48,384 nucleotides of DNA, from contig JALNXG010000024.1 of assembly GCA_023230485.1 (NCBI GenBank), forward strand, positions 1-48,384. Direction: 5' to 3'. Shown here in pieces: positions 18,571 through 27,845 of the stretch (the first letter of the stretch is position 1; each line of letters opens with the position of its first letter). Under the pieces are notes generated by a model that worked only from the letters and a program-made list of their open reading frames with translations, had not been told where the DNA came from and ran no database searches. The position numbers were made by a program, and so were the translations under genes. The stretch is from Melioribacteraceae bacterium. GTDB lineage: Bacteria; Bacteroidota; Ignavibacteria; Ignavibacteriales; Melioribacteraceae.

Positions 18571-20544
18571 TTATTTCATCAAGATCATTTTCATTACTTG
18601 CATATATTCACCTGCCATAATGCGGTAGAAATAAATTCCAGATGCTAATTTTGCGGCATCGAAATTCACTGAATAATTTCCTGCTTCTTTTATTCCATTC
18701 TCTAATTCCATTACTTCATTACCCAATACATCAAAAATCTTCAATACTACTTTCGACTGCTTCGGTAATTGATAATTAATTGTAGTCTCTGGATTAAACG
18801 GATTAGGATAATTTTGTTCTAAAGAAAATTCTGCCGGCAATTCTTCTTTGGCAAGAGAAGAGATCAAATCAAATTGAGAATAATTAAAATTATATCCATC
18901 GAAAAAGAACCGTACCTGATATGTGTGTTTACCTGCCGATAGAACCACATCAGGACCTGTTACAGTACGCCAATTTTGCCAACCATTGCTATTAGGGACA
19001 TCAATAGTCGAACCAACATTACTGCCGTCTATTGCAAGTAAAATTTTTCCGCCTGCTTTATTTGCAGAAGTCCTTAAACTTATTCTATATGTACCTGTTT
19101 GCTCCACATCAATAGTATAAACAACATACTCACCGGTAGCGATATGACTAATATTATATCCGCTTGTATATTGATCGGAGCAGCTTTCTAAATCGATACC
19201 ATCATTTCTATAAACCCAGCCATTATTCCAAGTTCCGGAATTAACATTTTGATAATCATTATCGCGGTAAGCAATATTAAATCTTCCATAATCATAATCA
19301 GAGCCGAATATAATTCCGGGAATTTTATTTTCGCGAAATGGCTTGAGTTCGGTCGTGGAAACTTGCCTGAACATTGCATCGATCATATCTTCATTAAACT
19401 CGCAGTTATCATTATTAAAATAGATTGCCTGCTGAGTTAAGCCGGTAATTGCCGCCTGAACCGAAGGCTTAGAACCCGTCCCGCTCCAATATTTAAGTAA
19501 AGCATCATAACCGGTAGATTTTCTTATGTTCCAAGGGCTATTGATTGAGCCGATTTTTTTGAAAGTCCACCAGCACCATCCGATATCATTTGCTTCCATT
19601 AGCTCGATTGCATCAGTGAACCAAGCATTAGAATTTTCGCCAGACTCACCTAACCACAATGGCACATTATTCTGCTGGCGCATCGACATATAACCGGAAA
19701 TGGAATTAAGGTCATTATTATTCCAATATTTATGGAAACTATAAACCATATTATTATCCCATGGTGGAGTTAAGCCCGTAAAATCAGTAGCATACCAATT
19801 TCCCTCAATAAAGAGAATATGTTTTTTATCCACTTCTCTAATGGCATTCGTAATTGCGATAAAAAGATCACGGAGCGGCTTATTACTATTTGGCAGATTC
19901 CATTTTGTTTCATTAATAAGATCATAACCGCCGATCCATTCTTCATTAGCATAACGAGTGGCAAGTTTTTTCCATAGGTCGATTGTGCGAAGTCTATTTG
20001 TTTCGGATTCCCATAGAGATGGCTCACCCGGAATATAATCGGAAATATTATCATCACTCTGTCCACCCGGAGCAGCATGAAGATCAAGTATCAAATAAAT
20101 TTTATATTCTTTACACCATGCAAGTAAGGTATCAGTTAGCTCGAATCCTTCATTAATATATTCAAATGGTTTATCTTTTGGAGTATATAAATTGTAGTGC
20201 ATCGGAAGGCGAATCGAATTGAATCCCATCTCGGCAAGCTGTTGAATATCTTTTTTGGTAACCATATTTTGGCGATATAACTTAAAAAATTTATCGGTCT
20301 CAGCTTCTCCAATAACTGAAATTATCTTATTACGAAATTCATGAGCTGAATTTGCGAAGGAGGAAGTTTGGAGCATATATCCTTCTGGTACCATCCAGCC
20401 GCCTAACCCCATCCCTCTTAATAAAACAGGCGTCCCGGTTTCATCTACTATTTTTTTCTCTTCAACTCGTAAAAATCCTTGCCCATTCGTGTTGAGTGTA
20501 ATAAATAAAATTAATAGTCCTGTATAATATAGTATCGATTTCAT
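18571..20544 (-). CDS. Secreted glycoside hydrolase family 5 with CBM6-like module and type IX sorting domain
   Basis: A 657-residue secreted beta-glycanase. After a signal peptide (to about residue 22) comes a GH5 barrel (about 25-370): GFNSIRLPMHYNLY, LILDLHAAPGGQ, the acid/base Glu 212 in YDLINETKW, HKYW, and the likely nucleophile Glu 300 in LWLGESGE. Residues about 405-560 form a jelly-roll carbohydrate-binding module of the CBM6 type (GEYVVYTIDVEQTGTYRISLRTS, GWQNWRTV, LSAGKHTYQVRF). The end (NYPNPFNPETTINYQL...) is a Por/type IX sorting domain, so the enzyme is exported across the outer membrane and possibly surface-anchored. Substrate (glucan or mannan) is not determined. It follows the EamA transporter gene by 36 bases on the same strand, below a TonB receptor, which suggests a loose uptake/degradation unit. 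Confidence 0.9.
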   Translation of the reverse strand: MKSILYYTGLLILFITLNTNGQGFLRVEEKKIVDETGTPVLLRGMGLGGWMVPEGYMLQTSSFANSAHEFRNKIISVIGEAETDKFFKLYRQNMVTKKDIQQLAEMGFNSIRLPMHYNLYTPKDKPFEYINEGFELTDTLLAWCKEYKIYLILDLHAAPGGQSDDNISDYIPGEPSLWESETNRLRTIDLWKKLATRYANEEWIGGYDLINETKWNLPNSNKPLRDLFIAITNAIREVDKKHILFIEGNWYATDFTGLTPPWDNNMVYSFHKYWNNNDLNSISGYMSMRQQNNVPLWLGESGENSNAWFTDAIELMEANDIGWCWWTFKKIGSINSPWNIRKSTGYDALLKYWSGTGSKPSVQAAITGLTQQAIYFNNDNCEFNEDMIDAMFRQVSTTELKPFRENKIPGIIFGSDYDYGRFNIAYRDNDYQNVNSGTWNNGWVYRNDGIDLESCSDQYTSGYNISHIATGEYVVYTIDVEQTGTYRISLRTSANKAGGKILLAIDGSNVGSTIDVPNSNGWQNWRTVTGPDVVLSAGKHTYQVRFFFDGYNFNYSQFDLISSLAKEELPAEFSLEQNYPNPFNPETTINYQLPKQSKVVLKIFDVLGNEVMELENGIKEAGNYSVNFDAAKLASGIYFYRIMAGEYMQVMKMILMK

Positions 20545-20580
20545 GGTTGCCTCTTTTGTGAGAATAATAATAATAAAAAG

Positions 20581-21453
20581 TTATGCTAAAAGTGCTGTGC
20601 CGGCAATTATTAATATTGCAGCCGTAATTCTTCTTGATATGTTATCTTCTTTGAAAATCCTGCCGCCGGCAATGATTGCGAAGAGTATCGAAAGCCGCTT
20701 CACCGAAATTACAAGTGCCACAGGTGCGAGTTTTACAGCTTCGATTTGTGTATATCTATAAATTAGTGTAAAAATTCCCACGAGGAGAAGTAAAATTACC
20801 ATTTCACGAGAAAACTTGTTTGATGCCGCTGACCTTTTACCCCATACCATTAATGCCGCTCCGAAAATAACTACATAAAATAACTGCTGATATGCCATAA
20901 ATGTATATGGAGGAAGTTTGAAATCTTTTAATAATACGCGATCGATCAATGAAGTAGCTGTAAATAAAAAGAGTGCAATAATTATATAATTATATTTCCC
21001 GCCTGTAAAAAGATTTTTGATAGGATCGAAGAAATGATTGTTCCCTTTCTTAAGTTCGAGTACATAAGTGCCTACTAACATTAATAAAATTCCGCTCCAT
21101 TGTTGAATCGATAAATCATCACCAATTAGAAGCACACCAAACACTGCAATAAATCCGGGTGAAAGTGCAAGCAACGGAAGTGCTTCCGAAATCTCTAAAT
21201 TCTTAATGGAAATCATTACACAATAAAATGCACCCGCACTTAAAATCGTCTTAAAAAATAAAAAATTTAAGCTCGTATCCGCATTTGGCGGATAGACGGC
21301 ATAAAAGAAAAATGGAATAGTGAAAATTAATGTAACAAATGATGACCAAAACGAGAACCGAAGCGGATCAAAATTGAGGAGCGATTTCTTTTCAGTAATC
21401 GCTCCTGCTGCTGAAAATATTGCAGATATAAATGAAAGTACGAACCAATTCAT
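20581..21453 (-). CDS. EamA/DMT-family membrane transporter
   Basis: A 290-residue very hydrophobic protein with about ten membrane segments arranged as two EamA (drug/metabolite transporter) halves. The first begins MNWFVLSFISAIFSAAGAITEKKSLL; between the halves is SIQQWSGILLMLVGTYVLELKK, the usual end of repeat 1, and the second half ends KEDNISRRITAAILIIAGTALLA. Such proteins move small metabolites or amino acids; the substrate cannot be inferred. It starts 6 bases after the TonB-receptor stop codon on the same strand, so the two are probably co-transcribed. Confidence 0.88.
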   Translation of the reverse strand: MNWFVLSFISAIFSAAGAITEKKSLLNFDPLRFSFWSSFVTLIFTIPFFFYAVYPPNADTSLNFLFFKTILSAGAFYCVMISIKNLEISEALPLLALSPGFIAVFGVLLIGDDLSIQQWSGILLMLVGTYVLELKKGNNHFFDPIKNLFTGGKYNYIIIALFLFTATSLIDRVLLKDFKLPPYTFMAYQQLFYVVIFGAALMVWGKRSAASNKFSREMVILLLLVGIFTLIYRYTQIEAVKLAPVALVISVKRLSILFAIIAGGRIFKEDNISRRITAAILIIAGTALLA

Positions 21454-21459
21454 CAGTAA

Positions 21460-23835
21460 TTAAAATCCGGCATATAGTTTAAGATAAATATTTCTGCCCG
21501 GATCGATCGAAGACAAACCTCTATTCGTTGAAAGATGATTAACGTATGCTTTATCAAATAGATTCTCCACTCCGGCTGAAATTCGGAAATTCATTCCACC
21601 ATAAAGTATCGGCTTAGTTACTAAGGAAGCATTGAAAAGTGCATATCCTTTGGTTGCCTTCTCTCCCGGTGCTGGATCGTTTTGTACGGCAAATAAAGTA
21701 GAAGAAACTTCTGCTTGCAAATTCTTTACTATGCTAATTGTTACACCTAAAGTTCCATTTAATGGGGCGATTTCGGGCAGGCTTGTATCGTTCGTAATAT
21801 CATCACCTTTTACGAATGAGAGCGAACTAAAAAATACATTATCACCATAAAAATTATTTTGATAGCTCAAATCAAATCCATAAAGACGTGCTTCGCCTAC
21901 ATTCTGCTTAATACGTGCTGCGCGTCCCTCAAACGTTCCCGGAACCTCGACAACTAAATCAGTCAGATTATTATAAAAAATACTCGAAATTAATTTGTAA
22001 TTGTTTCCATAATAACGAATACCGAAATCTATCGACTTGCTTTTTTCAGGATCAAGCGATGGATTGCCTAGGCGAACTACACTCCCTTGATCTATATATT
22101 GAAATCTTTCTTCGAGCGATGGAGAGCGGAATGAATAACCGAGACTTAAAGTGAAATCCAAATTTTTGGTAAGCGAATAGATTGCACCCACGTTACCGCT
22201 ATAAGAGATATCATCGAAATTTGTATCATTCCAGATTACACTCTGACCGGCAGGGTGATCGTTCCTTACGCCATCCGTAATATCATAAAGCGGATTAAGT
22301 GTCTTATCCCCTTTAACGTCAATTCTATCTAAACGTGCACCAATCGAAAGTTTTAGAACGTCCTCAATTACTTGTGCCTCGTCTTGAGCGAATATACCAA
22401 TACTCTGAAAACTTGAATTAGGAAGCGGACTTTCGGCAATAGTTTTATAAATAGTTTTTACTACAGCACCGGCAGGATTAAGTACTTCAATCATCTGCTC
22501 TTTTGTACGCAATCCTTCATAGTCGCGTTTCCAATAATCTATTCCTACTACTAATTTATTTGTCGGGGCGAGAGATAGCTCTGCAAAAACTTGTGCGCTA
22601 TTATTATTATGATCCGCACCCGGTAAAATTTTTAGTACACTTACTCTACGTGCCGGATTAGTCCCCGAAGCAGGAACATTTTGAACTATATGAGGAATAT
22701 TTTCTACATCCCTTACGATAAATTGATGTGAAAATTTGGCTGTCAATTTTGTAATTACATCCGAGATATTTTGAATCTCATAAGAAGCCGCAATCATTTC
22801 CCTTTTTTCTATCGGATATCTTAAATCAGCATTCGCAGGGAATAATGGTTCTGCACCCGGAATACCTACGTCTTCCGCCTTAAATAGCTGATAATCTAAT
22901 TTTAGTAAATGATTTTCAGTGGGAATAAAATTAAAAGCACCCGAAAAACTATAATCTTTGAATCGGCTGTTTTTTACAGTTGTACCGAGTCCGCTTTTGT
23001 AATCATCAGCTTTCCTGAAAGAACCGCTTAGTTTAGCAGACCAGATAGATGAACCGCTAAAAACTGCTCCAGAAAAAAGTGATGAATTATTAACGGAATT
23101 ATACCCGGTAGAAACATTTCCACTCGTATAAAAATCCTCATTAAAATAGGGCGATTTGGAAACTATATTCACTACTCCGCCTGTTGCTCCCGAACCATAT
23201 ATCGATGATGCAGCTCCTTTGATTACTTCAATCCTTTCTATATCAGAAAGATCAACTAACGAAAAACGAGCGGCGAGGTCAGTGGCGGTTTCCATACGGT
23301 TGCCATCGACTAATGCTACGATGTTTTGTCGGTTCATACCACGAATAGAAATTTCCGTACCCCACATTCCATCGCGAATAATAGCTAATCCCGCTTCTCT
23401 ATCGAGTGCATCGGAGAGTGATTGGAAAGGTTTGACTTGTAGTTCTGCTTGCGTAACTAAATTTTCTGAATAGGGCGATTGGCGCAATACCTTACCTGTT
23501 TTTTGGCTACTTACAATCACTTCATCCATCTCTATAATCGTTGGTATCAGATCGAACTGCATTAATTGCGGAGTGGAAGAATCGATAACTATATTCTTAT
23601 CAATCGATTTATATCCAAGATGATATACTTTTATAGAATATTCTTTTTCCGATAAATTAGGAATCCAAAAATTCCCATTTGAATTTGTGTAATAATAATT
23701 ATTATTAATAAAAACGATTGCTCCATGAATCGGTAAATCGAATTCCGAATCTGTTACGTTTCCTTTTAGTGTAATGTTTTGGGAATAAGTAATGGAGGCA
23801 ATAAATAGAATAGAAAACAACATTTTTCTGAACAT
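21460..23835 (-). CDS. TonB-dependent outer-membrane receptor with N-terminal carboxypeptidase-like domain
   Basis: A 791-residue outer-membrane receptor. Signal peptide (to about residue 18), then a carboxypeptidase-regulatory-like beta domain (ITLKGNVTDSEFDLPIHGAIVFINNNYYYTNSNGNFWIPNL), a plug (ESLSDALDREAGL-type segment QSLSDALDREAGLAI, RGMNRQNIVALVDGNRMETA, IERIEVIKGAASSIYGSGATGGVVNIVSK), and a 22-strand barrel ending in a terminal Phe (NIYLKLYAGF). The plug sequence is of the FepA/BtuB/siderophore type rather than SusC. The cargo (siderophore, cobalamin or another chelate) is not determined; no cobalamin riboswitch was recognised upstream. It heads a possible operon with the EamA transporter. 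Confidence 0.93.
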   Translation of the reverse strand: MFRKMLFSILFIASITYSQNITLKGNVTDSEFDLPIHGAIVFINNNYYYTNSNGNFWIPNLSEKEYSIKVYHLGYKSIDKNIVIDSSTPQLMQFDLIPTIIEMDEVIVSSQKTGKVLRQSPYSENLVTQAELQVKPFQSLSDALDREAGLAIIRDGMWGTEISIRGMNRQNIVALVDGNRMETATDLAARFSLVDLSDIERIEVIKGAASSIYGSGATGGVVNIVSKSPYFNEDFYTSGNVSTGYNSVNNSSLFSGAVFSGSSIWSAKLSGSFRKADDYKSGLGTTVKNSRFKDYSFSGAFNFIPTENHLLKLDYQLFKAEDVGIPGAEPLFPANADLRYPIEKREMIAASYEIQNISDVITKLTAKFSHQFIVRDVENIPHIVQNVPASGTNPARRVSVLKILPGADHNNNSAQVFAELSLAPTNKLVVGIDYWKRDYEGLRTKEQMIEVLNPAGAVVKTIYKTIAESPLPNSSFQSIGIFAQDEAQVIEDVLKLSIGARLDRIDVKGDKTLNPLYDITDGVRNDHPAGQSVIWNDTNFDDISYSGNVGAIYSLTKNLDFTLSLGYSFRSPSLEERFQYIDQGSVVRLGNPSLDPEKSKSIDFGIRYYGNNYKLISSIFYNNLTDLVVEVPGTFEGRAARIKQNVGEARLYGFDLSYQNNFYGDNVFFSSLSFVKGDDITNDTSLPEIAPLNGTLGVTISIVKNLQAEVSSTLFAVQNDPAPGEKATKGYALFNASLVTKPILYGGMNFRISAGVENLFDKAYVNHLSTNRGLSSIDPGRNIYLKLYAGF

Positions 23836-24145
23836 GATAATCTTTAATCCAAATTAGTAAAATATTAGCCTTAAATTTAACTATAATCGACAAGAAAACC
23901 TCATAAAACCCGCCAATTGAAATATTTTAAATGATAATTGAATATTTTTTATATTTATGAAAAAGGACAGCAGGTTTGATTAAATATTTGGGTTTTAAGT
24001 TATATGTTTTTTTTATAATTTAACATTATCTCAAATTATTCAAGGGCATACAAATAAATCAAACCAAAATAATTATTTCCATTCGCATTCTGGAAAAATT
24101 CTAAACTCAATACTCTATTATAATAAAAAAAAACAAGAGGTTTTA
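23836..24145. other. Divergent intergenic region between TonB receptor and cas operon
   Basis: 310 bases of strongly AT-rich DNA containing the start regions of two divergent transcription units. The cas10 side ends in AAGAGG 6 bases before ATG, a good ribosome-binding site. I see no gene, no CRISPR repeat and no recognisable operator or riboswitch; promoters are expected but I could not assign boxes with confidence. Confidence 0.5.
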
Positions 24146-25672
24146 ATGGCACAAAAATATTGTGTAGTAATAGACTTCACCGGAATCCAAGCTTATGTAT
24201 TTGGCAGCAATATGCTTAATGATAATCTTGGTGCATCCTACCTTTTAGAAAACATTTTCAAAAACATTCCCTCTTATGCTGATATCTTCAGTCAAAAATC
24301 AATTGACCAAATTAAAAAAGAAGAATCCCCGGCAAATAATAATGAAATAATTGGCTACGATGGTGGCGGCAATAAAATAATGTTTTTCGATACCGAAGAA
24401 GATGCTAAAAATTTTATTAAGGAATTTTCCCTTTATCTATTAATGGTTGCTCCGGGTTTAGGTTTCGCTTCGGCTATTAAAAGATTCGATCTTGACGGCA
24501 ATAATAAAATCGATTGGAAAAATGGGAAGAACGACCTGTTTAAGGATTTAGCTATTAATAAATCTAAACACCCTGCTAATACAGTAATTCCACGTCACGG
24601 CATTACTGCCGAGTGCGTTCAATCGGGATTTTCAATGGATGTTTTCGCTGAAGATAACTATGTTTCCTCCACCATTAAGCCAAAACTTTCTTCTTCGGAA
24701 AAATCTAAAAAAGAAAACGATTTTGCTGATAATCACCCCGGTTATAAACTTACAAATGGACTTGATAATCTTGGTCAAAGAATAAATCACGAAAATTTTA
24801 TAGCCATTGTTCATATTGATGGCAACGATATGGGTCTTACATTTGAATCTATTGAAACGATTGAAGAAACAAGAGCTCTCTCAGCTAAAATTAAAGAGCA
24901 TGTTAAAAATTCTTTTGATAAACTTTTGGAACATGTTGTCGAAGATATAGAAAATAATAAATATAAAGATCTGCTTGACTTGAGGGATAAAGATGTAAAG
25001 GATAGTATTTTTCTTCCTCTCCGTTCTATTATTCTCGGTGGCGATGACATTACTTTCGTTAGCGAGGGTAAGCTAGGTATTTATTTGGCAAAACTCTTTA
25101 TGGAATATATGTCCGAACTGGAACTCCCCGGTGGCAAGAAACTTTCCACCTGTGCCGGTGTTGCAATTCAAAACACAAAATTTCCTTTCTATCGCGGATA
25201 TAAAATTGCAGAACAACTTTGTGATAATGCTAAAAAGAAAAGACGCACTTCAATCGATAATGGAAAAGAAGGAGAGAATTGGTTCGATTTCCATATCTCC
25301 TATGGCGGTTATTCCGGTTCGCTCGAGGAAATTAGAGATCTGCATTATACATCCGAAAGAGGCAAACTTTATTCAAGACCGTATCGCCTTGAAGATTTTT
25401 CGGCTTTAGAAAACGAAATTAAATTCTTTAATAAGAGAGATTCTAACGGCAAACTTATAATTGCCAATAATAAAATTAAAGAGCTTCGCGAAGTTCTTTC
25501 GCAGGGCGAATCTGCTCAAAATAAATTTATTGATCATCTTAATTCACTCAGGATTAATCTTTATTCCGATAAAACACAAAATAGTTTATTTGTCGATGGA
25601 GCTACTAAATATCTTGATATAATTGAGCTTTTAGAATTTTATCCTAAGCAACTGATAAAAGGAGGGAATTAA
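24146..25672 (+). CDS. cas10: Type III CRISPR Cas10 (Csm1/Cmr2-like) with GGDD cyclase motif, no HD domain
   Basis: Large subunit of the type III effector. On target RNA binding its palm domains make cyclic oligoadenylates (cOA) from ATP. The protein opens directly with the first palm (MAQKYCVVIDFTGIQAYVFG) and has the second palm with IVHIDGNDMGL and the catalytic ILGGDD at residues 296-301 (GGDD 298-301), intact. At 508 residues it is short; the usual N-terminal HD nuclease domain is absent, so cOA signalling rather than DNA cleavage should be its main output. The C-terminal ~150 residues are the helical D4-like part. AAGAGG precedes the ATG. It is the first gene of an eight-gene + strand cas operon with starts and stops overlapping or nearly so. 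Within type III this fits subtype III-D because of csx10 and csx19 downstream. Confidence 0.9.
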   Translation: MAQKYCVVIDFTGIQAYVFGSNMLNDNLGASYLLENIFKNIPSYADIFSQKSIDQIKKEESPANNNEIIGYDGGGNKIMFFDTEEDAKNFIKEFSLYLLMVAPGLGFASAIKRFDLDGNNKIDWKNGKNDLFKDLAINKSKHPANTVIPRHGITAECVQSGFSMDVFAEDNYVSSTIKPKLSSSEKSKKENDFADNHPGYKLTNGLDNLGQRINHENFIAIVHIDGNDMGLTFESIETIEETRALSAKIKEHVKNSFDKLLEHVVEDIENNKYKDLLDLRDKDVKDSIFLPLRSIILGGDDITFVSEGKLGIYLAKLFMEYMSELELPGGKKLSTCAGVAIQNTKFPFYRGYKIAEQLCDNAKKKRRTSIDNGKEGENWFDFHISYGGYSGSLEEIRDLHYTSERGKLYSRPYRLEDFSALENEIKFFNKRDSNGKLIIANNKIKELREVLSQGESAQNKFIDHLNSLRINLYSDKTQNSLFVDGATKYLDIIELLEFYPKQLIKGGN

Positions 25673-25674
25673 TA

Positions 25675-26337
25675 ATGGATAAACAAAGATTGAAAATTAA
25701 ATTGCTATCGGATACTATGATCGGATCAGGCGATGGATTCGGTGCTATAATTGATAGTGATGTTGTATATGATGAAGTGGGTATTCCTTATATCCCTGCT
25801 CGCCGTGTTAAGGGCTGCCTCCGCGATTCCGCTCTTCAAGTCGTAGAACGCCTTAATTATGCTAAAGTTGAACTATATAAAAAAGAGGATATAGAAAAAA
25901 TATTCGGCAAGAAAGGTTCTCAATTCTCTGTTGATATCCGTTTCGATAATCTTTTTATTCCCGATTACGAAAAAACTAAAGCCGTTTTTAATTACATGAT
26001 TAAAAATAAAAATGATGATTTTAATATTGATTCCATTATTGATTCATATACAAATATTAGAAGAAGTACCGAGATTGAAGATGGAATTACTAAAGAGCAT
26101 TCTTTTAGAACTGTACGCGTACTTAATAAAGAAATTACTTTCGAGGGCGAAATTGTGTTCGATAAATTAGACGATAAATCAACTCACCTTCTTGCTCTTG
26201 CAGCATTAAATCTTAAGAGAATCGGTTCTAAAAGAACTCGTGGGCTCGGCGAAATTAAATGCTTTATAGATAATGATGAACTCAATAAGCAAGCCATTGA
26301 TTCCATTTCCAATTATAAAGCCGGAGGTGAAAATTGA
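25675..26337 (+). CDS. Csm3-like Cas7 (RAMP) backbone protein
   Basis: A 220-residue RAMP-superfamily protein that forms the crRNA-binding backbone of type III complexes and may cut target RNA. The N-terminal ferredoxin-like segment is LKIKLLSDTMIGSGDGFGAIIDSDVVYDEVGIPYIPARRVKGCLRDSA, the standard Cas7/Csm3 'IGSG...D...G.PYIP...KG.LR' block; Asp 28 or Asp 30 is at the place of the catalytic Asp loop of Csm3. The glycine-rich loop near the end is KRIGSKRTRGLGEIKCF. It starts 2 bases after cas10 stops. It could also be the Csm4/Csm5-position subunit; Csm3-like is preferred for length and motif. Confidence 0.82.
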   Translation: MDKQRLKIKLLSDTMIGSGDGFGAIIDSDVVYDEVGIPYIPARRVKGCLRDSALQVVERLNYAKVELYKKEDIEKIFGKKGSQFSVDIRFDNLFIPDYEKTKAVFNYMIKNKNDDFNIDSIIDSYTNIRRSTEIEDGITKEHSFRTVRVLNKEITFEGEIVFDKLDDKSTHLLALAALNLKRIGSKRTRGLGEIKCFIDNDELNKQAIDSISNYKAGGEN

Positions 26338-27845
26338 AAACTCTTTTATATTCTTTAAAAACTAAATCACCGGTTATTATCTCCAAATCATCGGGAGATA
26401 TAAATATGATTGCCACTAAATCATATATTCCGGCTAATAATTTAATTGGCTCTCTTGCCTCATGTTTCATAAAAGAAAATAATATTAAGGATTGTAAAGC
26501 ACATCTTAATCAGGATTTTTATGATTGGTTTCTTTCGGGAAAAATTATTTTTAAAGATGCACATCCTGCAAACGAAGAGAAAAATGAACCTTCATTTCCT
26601 ATTCCATTTTCTATTCAATATGAAAAATTAAAATCAGATACACTGCATGATCTATTCTTTGAGAAACGTCCCGCAGAGCAGACGAAGCAATTTAGTGGTG
26701 CCGCAATTATTAAAGATAATATTTTAACAAAAATTCTCGTTGAAAGAAAACTTAATCCTCATCATGAGGTAGATAGAGAAACTGGTGCAGTTAAGCAGAG
26801 TATATTTTTTAATTACGAATCGATTAAAGAAGATTCTTGTTTTACGGGCTATATTAATGTTCCCGATGAATTATTTGGCAAATTCGAAGCATTCCTAAAG
26901 TCTTGCAATCATATTAATCTCGGTAGATCTAAAAATACTCAATATGGCAAAACTTTGTTCTCAATTAAACTAATTGATGGAAAAGAGTCAACACCTGCTG
27001 ATTTTGAACCGGCAAAATTTACTCTCTTACTTGCTTCCGATACAATCATTTATAATGATAATGGTTTTTCTTCGGGATCTTCTTCTGATCTGGAAACAGA
27101 ATTAAAAAAACTTTTTGGTGACAATATCAAAATTGAGAATCAACTCCTTAAAATTGTAAGTGTAGAAAATTATGTCGGTATATGGAATCTAAAGAAAGAA
27201 TCTGATATTGCATTCTCTGCAGGATCATCTCTTTTAATTACCGGATGCTCTCTCTCTAAAGAAGAGCTGTTGAAGAAAATACAGATCGGTATCGGCGAAA
27301 GAAGAAACGAAGGTTTCGGCTCAATTCACATTCTTGGTAACTGCACTAATTTGAAAAAAGCCGATTACATTAAAGCAAAAAATAATTCTCTACCTTCAGA
27401 AATTCCTGCAAACGCTATTAGTACAATAGAGGATATTGTTATCTCCAAAATCAAAGAGGAAGCAAAACTCACTGCTTATAAAAAAGCACGTGGCGTGGGA
27501 ATACTCAAAAATTCGCAGATTGGAAGAATAGAATCGCTTATTAAAAAAGCAACAAACGAAGAACAATTTTTAAGGGAAATAAATAATATACGTGATACCG
27601 CAAAGGATAAGTATAAAAAATGTCATATTGGAAATACTGATCTATTAGAATATTTAATAAAATCAAAATATAAAAATGATATTAATATTAATGAGTTAAT
27701 AACTAAAATGAATGAAAAATATAAGGAAATAAAAAATCCACTAATTGTTCTTAATGGCAAAATAAATGAATTCTCTTTTACTCAATTATTCTTAACTACA
27801 TTTTTAGTTTCCTTACGCAAAAAAAATAATGGGGGTAAAAAATGA
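26334..27845 (+). CDS. csx10: Csx10 (Cas5-like RAMP of subtype III-D), TTG start
   Basis: A 503-residue RAMP protein matching Csx10, the Cas5-group subunit diagnostic of subtype III-D, which should cap the 5' handle of the crRNA. Two RAMP halves are visible: the first with YSLKTKSPVIISKSSGDINMIATKSYIPANNLIGSLAS and the glycine loop INLGRSKNTQYGKTLF, the second with the family-hallmark loop GIGERRNEGFGSIHIL. The C-terminal ~140 residues are helical and Lys-rich. The start codon is TTG at 26334, overlapping the TGA of the previous gene (TTGA) with GGAGGT 6 bases upstream; no ATG lies nearer in frame. The unusual start plus overlap implies translational coupling. Confidence 0.85.
   Translation: MKTLLYSLKTKSPVIISKSSGDINMIATKSYIPANNLIGSLASCFIKENNIKDCKAHLNQDFYDWFLSGKIIFKDAHPANEEKNEPSFPIPFSIQYEKLKSDTLHDLFFEKRPAEQTKQFSGAAIIKDNILTKILVERKLNPHHEVDRETGAVKQSIFFNYESIKEDSCFTGYINVPDELFGKFEAFLKSCNHINLGRSKNTQYGKTLFSIKLIDGKESTPADFEPAKFTLLLASDTIIYNDNGFSSGSSSDLETELKKLFGDNIKIENQLLKIVSVENYVGIWNLKKESDIAFSAGSSLLITGCSLSKEELLKKIQIGIGERRNEGFGSIHILGNCTNLKKADYIKAKNNSLPSEIPANAISTIEDIVISKIKEEAKLTAYKKARGVGILKNSQIGRIESLIKKATNEEQFLREINNIRDTAKDKYKKCHIGNTDLLEYLIKSKYKNDININELITKMNEKYKEIKNPLIVLNGKINEFSFTQLFLTTFLVSLRKKNNGGKK

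Noticed and set aside
25675..26337. The Csm3-like gene as Cas6
   Set aside because: The N-terminal block and length fit Csm3/Cas7, and no Cas6-type catalytic His region was seen.
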